A DNA stretch of 64,000 nt from VXLM01 sp965242665 (GCA_965242665.1 OZ251484.1:3100001-3164000), one strand, 5' to 3'. Positions 16,489-25,893 are shown, counted from the first letter of the stretch. The notes: generated by a model not told the origin, from the letters alone. Made by a program: numbers and translations.

Positions 16489-16745
16489 AGCTCATGCTCC
16501 TCATCTCGGATGGTTGATCGGTCGGGTTAGACTACGTATTCCGGATGCACGTTGTCAACATATAGGCGGCACGTTGCGATGGGAAGACAATCTTACGCCA
16601 TGTTCCGTTTCCCGGTGTAGGTAGAGGACGCCCCCGCACGAAAGACTCCCTTCTACGACCTGTGGACGGCGACTCCGTGCGGTGCGTCCAATCCGCGGCG
16701 ACGAGTGCAGGCCGCGCAGACGGAGCAATCGGATTTGTCCGTCCG

Positions 16746-17327
16746 GGTTCCGTTTGATTTGTTGGCATGAGGCTTATGAGACGGCAACTCCAAGCGATAC
16801 GTCGAATCCGATCCATGCCGAGAGGAAGGAAACGGAACGTCGTTGCCTCGCGCGCGTGCGCGGGAATAGAGGAACGCGCACACGAGCTTCCGTCGGATTT
16901 TGTCGGATTCTGTTGGATTGTGTCGAATTTTGGAGACAGCGGGAAGGGGCCGTCTCTGTGTGTAGATTCCCGCCTACGCGGGAATGACGTGGTTGGGATT
17001 GGGAATGACGTGGTTGGGATTGGGAATGACGTGGTTGGGATTGGGAATGACGTGGTTGGGATTGGGAATGATGTGGTTGGGATTGGGAATGACGTGGTTG
17101 GGATTGGGAATGATGTGGTTGAGTGTGGTCGTGCGGAGGTCCGGTGGGTGAGGTGGTTGGGAGTTGGTATGTTTCGCGCATGGGGCTGTCTCCTTGGGTC
17201 GTGGTTTCGCGGAGTGGTCACAGTACCATAATAGTACGTGAGTTCTGTTTTGTCAAATGTGAATCGGTTGATTCTGTCTCGGGGCGGTCCATACTAGCGA
17301 ACAGGGGGCAATCTATGCCAAGGGAAC
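16746..17327. mobile_element. MITE-like element A2 (degenerate right end)
   Basis: The left end GGTTCCGTTTGATT..TTGGC and the following 80 bases closely match A1, including CCGAGAGGAAGGAAACGGAAC. It has a dRS3-like palindrome (16966-16988), then seven tandem units of 21 bp, GGGAATGACGTGGTTGGGAT plus T (about 16981-17125), two of them with GATG. The A-type right arm follows (17126-17320), including GTTCTGTTTTGTCAAATG. The right terminal repeat is shortened to GCCAAGGGAAC, as if about 10 bases were lost, and no target duplication is visible. The 16489-16745 stretch before it has no gene and contains a fragment resembling the B-type left arm (GCGGTGCGTCCAATC). Confidence 0.7.
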
Positions 17328-17366
17328 GACCCGCCCAAAAGGGACTGTCCACGCGGCGTTTGGTTG

Positions 17367-17375
17367 TGCTATAAT
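17367..17375 (+). promoter_or_regulatory. Extended -10 promoter for rpsF-ssb-rpsR
   Basis: TGC-TATAAT at 17367-17375, an extended -10 box with a perfect hexamer, about 50 bases before the rpsF start. No good -35 hexamer is present, which is usual for extended -10 promoters. It lies just outside element A2. Confidence 0.55.
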
Positions 17376-17422
17376 TGAAATTCGCATGATTCGAGCGGAG
17401 TTCGACTGTACGAGGAGATGAT

Positions 17423-17719
17423 GTGGTAGCCCAGAGGGTCAGAGAATACGAAGTTGTGATAATCCTCAGTCCGGAAGCGACAGAGGAAGAGGTATCCGGT
17501 GTCCTGGATCGAGTCAGCGGTTGGATCACCGACCGTGGCGGCGAGGTCAAGAACCGCGATATCTGGGGTCTGAAGCGGTTCGCATACCCCATCAAGAAGT
17601 TCATGGAGGGAAATTACTCCCTCACGACGTTCAGCTTGGACGCCGAAAGGGCGCAAGAGCTGGACAGGTACTTGAAGGCGTCGGAGGACATCCTGCGCGC
17701 CCTGGTCGTCAAGCTGTAG
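17423..17719 (+). CDS. rpsF: Ribosomal protein S6
   Basis: A 98-residue small-subunit ribosomal protein that binds S18 and 16S rRNA in the platform. Typical segments are REYEVVIILSP at the start, RDIWGLKRFAYPIKKFMEG in the middle and SEDILRALVVK at the end. Translation begins at GTG 17423; the ATG two bases earlier is in another frame and hits a stop at once. GAGGAG is five bases upstream. It is the first gene of the conserved rpsF-ssb-rpsR operon. Confidence 0.97.
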   Translation: MVAQRVREYEVVIILSPEATEEEVSGVLDRVSGWITDRGGEVKNRDIWGLKRFAYPIKKFMEGNYSLTTFSLDAERAQELDRYLKASEDILRALVVKL

Positions 17720-17731
17720 GGGGCATTCACC

Positions 17732-18148
17732 ATGACGATGAACAAGATACTCATCATCGGCAACGTTGGGGGCGAACCGGAGATGCGCTATACCCCAAGC
17801 GGAGATCCGGTCACGTCGTTCTCCGTAGCTACGAGTCGCAGGTATACTGCGCAGGGAGAGCAGCGGGAGGAGACGCAGTGGTTCAGGGTATCCGCCTGGA
17901 ACCGATTGGCCGAGACATGTAACCAGTACGTGACCAAAGGCATGAAGGTATATGTCGAGGGCAGACTCTCCGTCCGAGAGTATCTCGCACAGGATGGACA
18001 GACGCGCACGAGCGTCGACGTGACCGCATTTGAAGTCCGATTCTTGAACCGTCCCGGGGAGACCGGAGGCAGACCGAGTGAGGACGCGGGAGGCACAGGG
18101 TACGCTCCGAGTTCTGCACCCGAGGGGGCAGAGGATCTCCCCTGGTAG
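17732..18148 (+). CDS. ssb: Single-stranded DNA-binding protein
   Basis: A 138-residue SSB. The OB-fold is seen in MNKILIIGNVGGEPEMRYTP, WFRVSAWNRLAETC and VYVEGRLSVREY. A short disordered Gly/Ser/Pro tail follows and ends EDLPW. The usual SSB tip is DDDIPF or similar, so this is a recognisable variant acidic-hydrophobic C-terminus that recruits partner proteins. It lies 12 bases after rpsF. Confidence 0.95.
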   Translation: MTMNKILIIGNVGGEPEMRYTPSGDPVTSFSVATSRRYTAQGEQREETQWFRVSAWNRLAETCNQYVTKGMKVYVEGRLSVREYLAQDGQTRTSVDVTAFEVRFLNRPGETGGRPSEDAGGTGYAPSSAPEGAEDLPW

Positions 18149-18188
18149 CGCGGCCGCGAACTATTTCGACAAGACGAGGGAATCATAC

Positions 18189-18545
18189 ATGACAACCGGA
18201 ACACCAGACCAGAACAGACCAGCCGCGCCCCAGCATGGGGGAGCGCGCCGCCCCCAGTCGGGCGGATACCGAGGCGGCCCCGGCGGGCGGCGTCCGCGCG
18301 GCAGGTTCTTCCCCAGGCGTCGGAGGATATGCCCCTGCGCCGAAGGACAGAAGATCGACTACAAGGACATCGAGTTCCTTCGCCGCTTCCTCACAGATCA
18401 GGCAAGGGTCGAGTCCAGGCGAAAGACCGGCATGTGCGCCAAGTGCCAGAGGCCGCTCGCCCGCGCAATCAAGCGCGCGCGCTACCTGGCCATGCTTCCG
18501 TACACCAGGAACCACCGCGTCGGGCAAGCCAGGTCGTTCGTCTAA
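18189..18545 (+). CDS. rpsR: Ribosomal protein S18 with Pro/Gly-rich N-terminal extension
   Basis: A 118-residue protein. The conserved core starts near residue 46: CPCAEGQKIDYKDIEFLRRFL, then CAKCQRPLARAIKRARYLAMLPYT. The four cysteines (CPC and CAKC) mark the zinc-binding form of S18. The first 45 residues are rich in Gly, Pro, Arg and Gln and have no counterpart in short S18 proteins. The ATG at 18189 fixes the start; the frame upstream overlaps ssb and is not plausible. It binds S6 in the 30S platform. Confidence 0.94.
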   Translation: MTTGTPDQNRPAAPQHGGARRPQSGGYRGGPGGRRPRGRFFPRRRRICPCAEGQKIDYKDIEFLRRFLTDQARVESRRKTGMCAKCQRPLARAIKRARYLAMLPYTRNHRVGQARSFV

Positions 18546-18723
18546 ACTTGGTCGAGAAAGAGAAGCAGGGCAGGTCCCATTCACCCAAGGGCGGATGTTT
18601 CCTCCTCTCGTGCACGACGACGGAGGCCCCGCCTGTCGATCCGGTTGGGATTGCTATCCCGGAGACGATGCAAGCGTTCTCTATGGTGAGGCTCCTGCAA
18701 TTCAGGTCAGCAAGGGGGTAACT

Positions 18724-20340
18724 ATGCGAGGTCGGCTATTGCGCCAAGCGCTCTTGAGCTTTGCCACCGCGGCGCTGGTCTCCGCGGTTGCTTGTGGTTC
18801 AAGTGAGGACGGCCCTCCGCCCCTGCAGTTCGACACTACCTTGCCGCCCGAGTCTGACTTTGCTACTCCGACTCCGATTCCGCCCGATGATTCGCAGCTT
18901 GCCGATCCCACCGCAACCGAGCCGCCAACCACTCCAACTCCGCTGTCTGTAGACAGTCCAGACTACGATCCCGTTCTGCCGATGTCCAAGATATTCCAGG
19001 GGATCGGTAGCACGGTGTTCGGCGAGTTCACGCCCAATGAGGATCTCGCTATCGACGGATTGCGGGAAGCTCGCGCGGCCGGCGATAAGTCGATGGTGCC
19101 CGTCATCGTCACTCTCATGCGCTTCATCAACAGACAGGCCGTATTCGATGAAGCCGTCTTGACTATTCGCGAGCTCACCGGACAAGACTTCGGCGGGACG
19201 CCCGCGGACTGGCCGGACTGGTTCGAGTGGCTGGGCAAGAACTTGGACGAGTACAGGCCTCCGGATGGATACGCCCAATTGAAACGCCGCTTCTTCGCCG
19301 ATATTCACCCCACCTTCGAAGTCTTGCTCGATGGATATGAGGAAAACTCTCGAATCGAGCCCTTTGAAATCGAGTGGGGCGGTGTTTCCCCAGACGGCAT
19401 CCCGCCGCTGGAGAACCCCCCTTCCATACCGGCCGACCAAGCCGACTACCTGGATGACCATGAGCGCGTCTTCGGTGTGTCGATTGACGGAGAGCACCGC
19501 GCGTACCCCCTCCGCATTATGAACCCGCACGAGATGGCGAACGACGTCCTCGGCGGTGAGTCTATCTCGCTCGCGTACTGCACCCTCTGCGGGGCGGGTA
19601 TTGCGTATTCCGGAAAATTCGACGACATCGAAACAACCTTCGGAACGTCCGGCTTCTTGTACCGCAGTAACAAGCTGATGTACGACCGAGAGACTCTCTC
19701 GCTTTGGAACCAGGAAACGGGCGAGCCGGTAGTCGGTCGGCTTGCGGATAGCGGCGTCCGACTCGATTTCTTCCCCACGCTGTTGACTACTTGGGGGGAG
19801 TGGAAAGATGAGCATCCGGATACCACGGTTCTCAATCTGGACACCGGCGTGTATCAGGCAAGCAGGTACTTCCCAGAAGACAACCCGAACGCTACGTATT
19901 TCGACTATTTCAACAGCCCCGATACGATGTTTCCCGTCTGGCTCCGGGATGACCGATTGGAGGCGAAGGACATCGTGCTCGGCTTGAAGATCGACGATAT
20001 GGCAAAAGCCTATCCGGTGCGCGACCTCCAGATGGAGCGCGTCGTCAACGACGCGCTCGGCGATGTGAACGTCGTCGTTCTGGCGTCCGAAATCTCCCCG
20101 GCGTCGAAGGTGTACGAGCGTGCCGAGCGCGAGTTTTCCCGAGTGGATGGCGACAACGCCACCGGCGTGCCCATGACCATCGTCGACGAATCAGGCGCAG
20201 TGTGGAACGTCACCGAAGACGCCCTAGTGAACGCGTCCGACCCGTCCCAGACCCTGCGGAGAATCCCCACACACATGTCGTTCTGGTTCGGATGGTACGC
20301 CTTCTATCCGGACACCCTGCTGTACGAGAGCGAAGACTAG
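18724..20340 (+). CDS. DUF3179 domain lipoprotein
   Basis: A 538-residue lipoprotein. The signal peptide ends in a lipobox (ALVSAVAC), followed by a Thr/Pro-rich linker. The central and C-terminal parts match DUF3179: FGVSIDGEHRAYPLRIMNPHE, then YCTLCGAGIAY with two Cys, TSGFLYRSNKLMYDRET, and a late AKAYPVRDL repeat of the same theme. The function of DUF3179 is not known; the conserved Cys-x-x-Cys and His suggest metal or redox binding. ATG 18724 is preceded by AGGGGG. The 18546-18723 gap between rpsR and this gene holds no gene. Confidence 0.88.
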   Translation: MRGRLLRQALLSFATAALVSAVACGSSEDGPPPLQFDTTLPPESDFATPTPIPPDDSQLADPTATEPPTTPTPLSVDSPDYDPVLPMSKIFQGIGSTVFGEFTPNEDLAIDGLREARAAGDKSMVPVIVTLMRFINRQAVFDEAVLTIRELTGQDFGGTPADWPDWFEWLGKNLDEYRPPDGYAQLKRRFFADIHPTFEVLLDGYEENSRIEPFEIEWGGVSPDGIPPLENPPSIPADQADYLDDHERVFGVSIDGEHRAYPLRIMNPHEMANDVLGGESISLAYCTLCGAGIAYSGKFDDIETTFGTSGFLYRSNKLMYDRETLSLWNQETGEPVVGRLADSGVRLDFFPTLLTTWGEWKDEHPDTTVLNLDTGVYQASRYFPEDNPNATYFDYFNSPDTMFPVWLRDDRLEAKDIVLGLKIDDMAKAYPVRDLQMERVVNDALGDVNVVVLASEISPASKVYERAEREFSRVDGDNATGVPMTIVDESGAVWNVTEDALVNASDPSQTLRRIPTHMSFWFGWYAFYPDTLLYESED

Positions 20341-20362
20341 ATTAACGCCGCGGGCGGCCGCC

Positions 20363-21919
20363 TCATTCCCCGTACTCGATGTACACTTCCACCGTCTTCA
20401 CGATCAGCGGCGTGCGGATCCGACGGTCTCGATGAAGTTGCACGACCTTCACGGCGTGAGATCCCTTGGACGCCTGCCCCGGAGTCAGATCCCAAACCAA
20501 CCACTTGTTCTCCGACACGTCCGCAGGGCCGTCGTCGGCCTCCGCCGCGTCCAGTACTGTGGGTTCACCCAGATCGTCTCCGTCCCAGCTCACATCGACC
20601 TTGTCATCCGGCGCCCAGTGCTCGAACTCTATCATGAGTCTGATGCCGCATATATCCGCTGAGCGCGCCTGTACGTCGTCGTGGATGGACAGATCGAACG
20701 CGGGCCCGTCGCCGGTAATCGTGCGAAACAGGACGACCGCCGTCTGCCCGTAGATGCGATCGTTCACGGCGTTCGGAGCTGCGGCCTCTAGGTATGTTGG
20801 GCCTCGGTGGAGCGCGCCGTACAGCTTGTTCGTTCCTTGCAGAGTGGACGGAGCGCCGATGGTCTCCAACAGGCCCCGCCAGCGTTCCTTGCCTGGGAAC
20901 CAGTTGAAGACGTACAGGCCGTCCACCCCTTCGTCGTAGTACCGCGCGGCGACCGCACGCAGCCATGCGTCCCGCCACTCGTCATGCGAGATGAGACGCG
21001 CGGCCTCCTGACGGGAGAGACTATCGAACCCGCCGTACAGTCGTATGTTGGATCCTCCGATGAGCGCCTTGAACTTCGCCGCCTCGAAACCCGGATCGGC
21101 GCCAGAACCGCCAGCGCCAATGATGATGTCCGCCAATCCTGTGCTGCACCATTTCTCTACGTCGTATCCGATGTTCCTGCAAGATTCCAGAGTAGTAGCC
21201 ACCCGCGCGGCGACGTGAAACGGCCTGCCGCGCTCCTGGGCGATCTCGTCCGCCATTCTTCGCACAGCCAGTTGAACGTCGGTCAAGACGTAGCGCAGGC
21301 GGTAGCCGTGGTTTTCGGGCAAGTGGAACGGATGCCGCTGCCAGTCGAGCTCCACGCCGTCCCAGTCCGCTTGAAGGCACGCCTCTCGAATGTACGACAA
21401 CTTGTGCTCGCGCACTTCCCGATGAACGAAGTTCCACGAGCCAACCCCTCGCTGCTCGGGCACGTCATCGACGTCCAGCAGCCATTCGGGGTGCTCTTGC
21501 CGCAGTCGAGTGCCTCGGTTCAACCGCTTGAAGTCGCGGGGGCGAGTCCCGTAGAAGTGGTTGTCGTTCATTCGCATCGAGACGTAGACGTCCATACCCA
21601 GATCGTGCCCGCGCTCCACCATCGCTTGGAACGGGTTCTCCCCGCGCTCGAACATGCCCCGCACATTCTCCGCATGGCGCATCGCCCGCAGCGAGGAATA
21701 GACCCTGCCAGCGCCGTCGCCAAGCCGCTCGTGTTCTACCGACGGCCACTCGGCCTCGTGGGATCCGATGCTCCAGAACATCGCGTCGACCTGCGTGCCC
21801 TCCAACGGAGCGTATATCCGATCCATGAGCTGGTCGACCGACTGCGGGGCCTCGTCGTAGTCCAGCGGCGCGCCGTCCCAGTTGAAGATGATTCTATAGT
21901 GCGGGGTAGCTTGTCTCAC
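20363..21919 (-). CDS. TIM-barrel glycoside-hydrolase-like protein
   Basis: A 518-residue cytoplasmic protein. Segments such as GMDVYVSMRMNDNHFY, HPEWLLDV, WDGVELDWQRHP and GVDGLYVFNWFPG follow the strand pattern of a (beta/alpha)8 barrel of the GHL10/GH10-like hypothetical glycosidases. Acidic residues at strand ends (the VELDW pair) may be catalytic. The last 120 residues are beta-rich and look like an accessory sandwich domain. I chose GTG 21919 because GAGGAGG is placed five bases before it. No signal peptide is seen. The sugar substrate is unknown. Confidence 0.6.
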   Translation of the reverse strand: MRQATPHYRIIFNWDGAPLDYDEAPQSVDQLMDRIYAPLEGTQVDAMFWSIGSHEAEWPSVEHERLGDGAGRVYSSLRAMRHAENVRGMFERGENPFQAMVERGHDLGMDVYVSMRMNDNHFYGTRPRDFKRLNRGTRLRQEHPEWLLDVDDVPEQRGVGSWNFVHREVREHKLSYIREACLQADWDGVELDWQRHPFHLPENHGYRLRYVLTDVQLAVRRMADEIAQERGRPFHVAARVATTLESCRNIGYDVEKWCSTGLADIIIGAGGSGADPGFEAAKFKALIGGSNIRLYGGFDSLSRQEAARLISHDEWRDAWLRAVAARYYDEGVDGLYVFNWFPGKERWRGLLETIGAPSTLQGTNKLYGALHRGPTYLEAAAPNAVNDRIYGQTAVVLFRTITGDGPAFDLSIHDDVQARSADICGIRLMIEFEHWAPDDKVDVSWDGDDLGEPTVLDAAEADDGPADVSENKWLVWDLTPGQASKGSHAVKVVQLHRDRRIRTPLIVKTVEVYIEYGE

Positions 21920-21944
21920 GATGCCTCCTCGACGCGGCCGTTCG

Positions 21945-22385
21945 TTATGGAGCAAGTGCGGTCAACGGCTCGATAGGCACGTTCCGCAGCAACCAGAATG
22001 CGGTAATCACCGCCAGCAGCGCCCATATCCATTGGTGTGGAACGAACACCCTCGGTAAATCCCGCAACCGAAACGCCCTCAGAGCCCCCGCTCCAAATGA
22101 GTAGGCGATGAATGGGATCGCCAAGATCGTCAGCGGGTTGTAGCCAAGCGCAGCCGCGATGTTCCCGTGCAGGAGTTGATGCAGTGCACGCGCCGCGCCG
22201 CAACCTGGGCAGTGGAAGCCGGTCAATCCAAAGAAGGGGCAGATTGGATACAGCCCCGGTTCGCGCGGATCGAACGCATACAGCACGACAGCGCCGGCGA
22301 TTCCCAACATGGCCAGGAGGGCATACCCGGCTCTGGCGGGAAACCGGTAGCCGCGGATCGTGAAGATGGTGTCGGATGTCGTCAT
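21945..22385 (-). CDS. DUF2752 membrane protein
   Basis: A 146-residue protein with about three transmembrane helices. The DUF2752 signature is intact: CPFFGLTGFHCPGCGAARALHQLLHGN, containing CP-x(8)-CPGCG. The function is not known. Its start overlaps the stop of the upstream zinc-ribbon/CD225 gene (ATGA at 22382-22385). DUF2752 and CD225 genes often sit together, which suggests a joint membrane role. Confidence 0.88.
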   Translation of the reverse strand: MTTSDTIFTIRGYRFPARAGYALLAMLGIAGAVVLYAFDPREPGLYPICPFFGLTGFHCPGCGAARALHQLLHGNIAAALGYNPLTILAIPFIAYSFGAGALRAFRLRDLPRVFVPHQWIWALLAVITAFWLLRNVPIEPLTALAP

Positions 22386-22795
22386 GGCAGAACGGCAGGC
22401 GCGGTGCTGTAGCGGGCGGCAGCGAATGCTATAGAGAGGAAGAAGGCAAGTATCCCCAGGACTAAGGAGACCCACGCCCACGTCTTCGCATTCTCTGACG
22501 CTTGCCTGGCCCTAGCGAAGTCACCCGCGGCGACTAGACCATTGACTTGGGCGGCGTAGACGATGGACACGACGCCGGTGGGCAGGCAGCAGAAGATCGT
22601 TGCGAGGATGGCCCATACGAGATGGTTTGGAACGTAGGGACGCTCCTCGGTCCGATAGTTTGGAGTGTATGGCCTCGCCTCGCGTGTTTCGTGCGCCGGG
22701 CGAGGTTGCTCGGAGGAGTCGAATAGGTCGCGTCCGCATTTGGCGCAGAACCTTGCGCCTTCTTCCGCCTCCGTTCCGCATTGCGGACAGTACAT
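22382..22795 (-). CDS. Zinc-ribbon CD225/dispanin-like membrane protein
   Basis: A 137-residue protein. It starts with a zinc ribbon (MYCPQCGTEAEEGARFCAKC). A Pro/Arg/Tyr-rich linker follows, then a CD225-type membrane module: PNHLVWAILATIFCCLPTGVV with paired Cys, a short loop VYAAQVNGLVAAGDFARARQ, and a second helix. In dispanins the first segment is a re-entrant amphipathic helix. No signal peptide is present. It is followed directly by the DUF2752 gene. Confidence 0.82.
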   Translation of the reverse strand: MYCPQCGTEAEEGARFCAKCGRDLFDSSEQPRPAHETREARPYTPNYRTEERPYVPNHLVWAILATIFCCLPTGVVSIVYAAQVNGLVAAGDFARARQASENAKTWAWVSLVLGILAFFLSIAFAAARYSTAPAVLP

Positions 22796-22860
22796 GGAGT
22801 CAGCCTTTCGTCGTCAAGTTGGGAGATGGTACACCACCTATTCCAGCTATTCCAGTCTCG

Positions 22861-23229
22861 GGTTCCGTTTCCTTTTGCGGCATGACGGTTAGGGGGCGGC
22901 AACTCTCCAAGCGGTGCGTCCAATCGCGCAACGGGAGATTCCCGCCTACGCGGGAATGACGGGATCCGGTGGGAATGACGGGATCCGGTGGGAATGACGG
23001 GATCCGGTGGGAATGACGGGATCCGGTGGGAATGACGGGATCCGGTGGGAATGACGGGATCCGGTGGGAATGATGAGACCCGGGGGGAATGACGAGAGAC
23101 CCGGCGGGAATGACGAGACCCGGCGGGAATGACGAGACCCGGCGGGAATGACGAGACCCGGCGGGAATGACGGAGAGTCCAACCTGTTGCGGCCTGGGCG
23201 CAATCCATGCCGCAAAAGTAAACGGTAAG
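22861..23229. mobile_element. MITE-like element B1 with 8-bp target duplication and 19-bp tandem array
   Basis: A 369-bp non-coding element between the CD225 gene and DUF3500. The left end GGTTCCGTTTCCTTTTGCGG and the inverted right end (reading CTTACCGTTTACTTTTGCGG) match over about 24 bases with five differences. The flanking 8 bases are identical: CAGTCTCG at 22853-22860 and 23230-23237. Inside are a dRS3-like palindrome (22938-22960), then tandem 19-bp units GGAATGACGGGATCCGGTG, which change partway to GGAATGACGAGACCCGGCG. The element has no gene and no transposase. Confidence 0.85.
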
Positions 23230-23246
23230 CAGTCTCGTCCACGCTA

Positions 23247-24227
23247 TCAGTGCGCTTCTCTGTAGTGCTCCCTCAGCAGGTCTGCGCCGAAATCTCCTTC
23301 CATGTCGCGCCAAACCGAGTGGATGTGGTTTGCGCGGTCTTGGGTGTTGTCGTACTCGATGAGGAACGTTGGGCCGTGAACACGGTAGTAGTGCGCCTGT
23401 CCGCGGTGGCGGTTGCCGGCCCAACCGAATCGGACCGACTGCAACCCCGCGTCGTGGATCTTTCGCATTTGCTCCGCGGCCGTGTCTTCTGGGCTGCGCT
23501 TGACGTACACCTCGATCAAGCGGACGAGGCGTTCGCGCTGGTCGTCCGTCATCGCGCTTGCCGGCAGGCCGACTGCGGGCTCGATGCGGGCGCGGCGGCT
23601 CGCCCTCGTGACGATGTCCGGCGGAGCGGCCGGGTATATCGTGCATTGATCCATCTGCCCGGCGTCCAAAGACTCGAGCAAGCTCCGTCCGGCGTCCTCT
23701 TCCTCTGGCAGGATTCGCAGGCCCTCATGCGGCCCGCGTGGAACCACTGCAGGGTTTGCCCCAAAGAAGGACGGCGTGACGGAAATCTTCTTGCCCTCCA
23801 CTACCGTGATGTTCAACGAAAGATGATGTCCATCGACTTGCCATCCCCACGGATCTGGGCCGCCTGGCTGGCCGAATACGCTGAAGTGATACAACCCCGG
23901 CGAACGGTCGAATCGGAGCGTACCCGCGCTGGTTTCCATATCTCCAAGTATCGTCTCGTGCGCCATGATTGCGCGGGCCTTGCGGATTCCCGCGGCGCTG
24001 AGGCTGGCCGCCGCCAAGGCGTCCGCGTCGTCCTGCTGCCGTTGCGTCATGTCCCCGCGCTTCAAACCTGCCCGCGGACGAGGGATGTAGTGCCAGTTCT
24101 CCCGTTCGTCCGAATCGAACGTGAACGCCGCAATCGCTCTCCGATCCTGGTCGAGGCTGCGGACGAACGCTTGGGCCGCGCGTGCAACCCGGTTGATGGT
24201 GGCGGGGGCAATAGTTGGAGAAGCCAT
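23247..24227 (-). CDS. DUF3500 domain protein
   Basis: A 326-residue protein matching DUF3500: an N-terminal helix with FTFDSDERENWHYIP, then KRGDMTQRQQ, a central GLYHFSVFGQP, and the diagnostic WGWQVDGHHLSLNITV. The C-terminal VRFGWAGNRHRGQAHYYRVHGP and EYDNTQDRANHIHSVWRD are also typical, with several His that could bind metal. Its biochemical role is unknown. No signal peptide is visible here, although many family members have one. It is transcribed toward element B1 and is divergent from the phosphotriesterase gene. Confidence 0.88.
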   Translation of the reverse strand: MASPTIAPATINRVARAAQAFVRSLDQDRRAIAAFTFDSDERENWHYIPRPRAGLKRGDMTQRQQDDADALAAASLSAAGIRKARAIMAHETILGDMETSAGTLRFDRSPGLYHFSVFGQPGGPDPWGWQVDGHHLSLNITVVEGKKISVTPSFFGANPAVVPRGPHEGLRILPEEEDAGRSLLESLDAGQMDQCTIYPAAPPDIVTRASRRARIEPAVGLPASAMTDDQRERLVRLIEVYVKRSPEDTAAEQMRKIHDAGLQSVRFGWAGNRHRGQAHYYRVHGPTFLIEYDNTQDRANHIHSVWRDMEGDFGADLLREHYREAH

Positions 24228-24356
24228 GCGATGTTCCGCAAATGTCGGATGCGCGCATCATAGCATCCCGCTGCGTGTGTGTCACGCACTTGAATGTGCT
24301 CGCGGTTCGATGTACCATCTTGCACGGAACGAGACACCCATCCAGAGGAGGATGCC

Positions 24357-25409
24357 GTGGCACAGTCTGACATTTCGGGGCTTGTCCAAACCGTACTGGG
24401 AACGGTAGACCCATCGACCTTGGGCATGACTACGACGCACGAGCATATCTTCATCGACTTCGTGTGCATGTACACGCCGCCGTCCGAGGCAAGCGCCAAG
24501 GGGCTCGGTGAGGAGAAGGTGTCGCTCGAAAACCTCGGATGGGTGCGGTACGATCCGTTCCGCAATATCGACAATCTGGAGCTGCTGGACGAGGAAGTCG
24601 CAATCCACGAGATTGGCCTGTTCAAGCGGGTAGGGGGCGGCAGCATCGTCGACGCGACCACCCTTGGCATCGGCAGAGATCCCCTCGCCCTGGCGCGCGT
24701 ATCGAGGGCGACCGGAGTGAACATCGTGATGGGAGCGGGGTACTATGTGGGCAAGGTGCACCCGCCAGACATGGACGAGCGTTCGGAAGAGGAGATCGCT
24801 CAACAGATAATCGGCGAGCTGACCGTCGGCGTCGGGTCGACGGGGGTACGCGCCGGCATCATCGGAGAGCTCGGGTGCTCGTGGCCGCTGACGGACAACG
24901 AGCGCAAGGTGCTCCGCGCTGGGGCCGCCGCGCAGCGTGCAACCGGCGCCGGCGTGCTCATACACCCCGGCCGCAACCCCCGCGCGCCCTTCGAGATACT
25001 CGATGTTCTGGAAGAATCGGGCGCGGACATCAGCCGCGTCATCATGGGGCACCTCGACCGGACGATCTTCGACACCGCTACGCTCTTCGAGTTCGCAGAG
25101 CGCGGCTCGATGCTCGAATACGACCTCTTCGGGTGGGAAACGTCCCACTATTCACTAGGAACCGACGACATGATCCACGACGGGCAGCGCTTGGACTACG
25201 TTCAAGCGCTCGTCGACCGCGGCTGCCTGTCGAGAATCGTCCTCGCGCAGGACGTGTTCGCCAAGTCCCGCATTTCCACATACGGCGGCTATGGCTACGG
25301 TCACTTGATAGAGAACATCGTTCCGCGAATGCGAGAACGCGGCATGACAGAGGATTGCATCCGCCAGATCATGGTTGACAATCCGGCGAGAATCCTCGCA
25401 TTCGAATAA
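24357..25409 (+). CDS. Phosphotriesterase-family metal-dependent hydrolase
   Basis: A 350-residue amidohydrolase-fold protein of the PTE group. Metal ligands in order: THEHI at the N-terminus, a bridging Glu in GIIGELG (where classical PTE has a carboxylated Lys), His in VLIHPGRNP, His in IMGHLDRT and Asp in LAQDVF. The Glu bridge places it nearer the lactonase/PTER-like branch. Many such proteins act on lactones or phosphoesters, so organophosphate hydrolysis should not be assumed. It starts at GTG 24357 with AGAGGAGG six bases upstream. The RidA-like gene follows 19 bases later and is probably co-transcribed. Confidence 0.88.
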   Translation: MAQSDISGLVQTVLGTVDPSTLGMTTTHEHIFIDFVCMYTPPSEASAKGLGEEKVSLENLGWVRYDPFRNIDNLELLDEEVAIHEIGLFKRVGGGSIVDATTLGIGRDPLALARVSRATGVNIVMGAGYYVGKVHPPDMDERSEEEIAQQIIGELTVGVGSTGVRAGIIGELGCSWPLTDNERKVLRAGAAAQRATGAGVLIHPGRNPRAPFEILDVLEESGADISRVIMGHLDRTIFDTATLFEFAERGSMLEYDLFGWETSHYSLGTDDMIHDGQRLDYVQALVDRGCLSRIVLAQDVFAKSRISTYGGYGYGHLIENIVPRMRERGMTEDCIRQIMVDNPARILAFE

Positions 25410-25428
25410 TCGTGCAGGGAGTCCTACT

Positions 25429-25893
25429 ATGAAGACTGAATCTCGACTCGATGAACTGGGAATCGAACTGCCCGCGCCCCAGGCGCCTGCGGCGAACTAC
25501 GTTCCCGCGGTTCGAACGGGAAATCTGCTCTACTTGGCGGGGGTCGGTCCGGCCAAGAGAGCGGACGGGAGGGCCCTCATAGGGAAGGTTGGGGCCGAAC
25601 TGACGTTGGAAGAAGGCTATGAAGCCGCGAGGCTGGTCTGTCTCAACATCATTTCTCGCCTGAAGGCAGAGCTTGGAGACCTCGATCGAGTGGTTCGGGT
25701 GGTCAAGCTTCTCGGGATGGTCAACGCCGCGGGAGACTTCGGCGAGCACCCCGCGGTCATCAACGGCTGTTCGGATCTTCTCGTCGAGGTGTTTGGCGAG
25801 CGGGGAAAGCACGCGCGCTCGGCCGTTGGGATGCAGAGCCTGCCGTTCGGCATCCCAGTAGAGATCGAGGCTATCGTGGAAATCTCCGACTGA
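25429..25893 (+). CDS. RidA/YjgF/YER057c family protein
   Basis: A 154-residue protein of the RidA superfamily, members of which hydrolyse reactive enamines or imines to ketones and ammonia. NLLYLAGVGP, DLDRVVRVVKLLGMVN and the C-terminal SLPFGIPVEIEAIVEI match the family. The key Arg of true RidA (usually in a R-x-x-V motif near the end) is not in its usual place: the equivalent run reads KHARSAVGMQSLPFG, so this is a variant subgroup. ATG 25429 follows AGGGAG. It is paired with the phosphotriesterase gene. Confidence 0.85.
   Translation: MKTESRLDELGIELPAPQAPAANYVPAVRTGNLLYLAGVGPAKRADGRALIGKVGAELTLEEGYEAARLVCLNIISRLKAELGDLDRVVRVVKLLGMVNAAGDFGEHPAVINGCSDLLVEVFGERGKHARSAVGMQSLPFGIPVEIEAIVEISD

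Noticed and set aside
16532..17231. Open frames of 135-229 codons over element A2
   Set aside because: Their middle part is the 21-bp array (repeating SFPIPTT or NDVVGIG), and the ends are the conserved non-coding arms.
20807..21976. A 389-codon plus-strand frame
   Set aside because: It is antisense to the TIM-barrel gene, with a composition (many Arg, Val, His) typical of antisense frames in GC-rich DNA.
22534..23646. A 370-codon minus-strand frame crossing B1
   Set aside because: It runs through the DUF3500 gene in the wrong frame, then through the 19-bp array, then through the CD225 gene. The annotated genes explain the region better.
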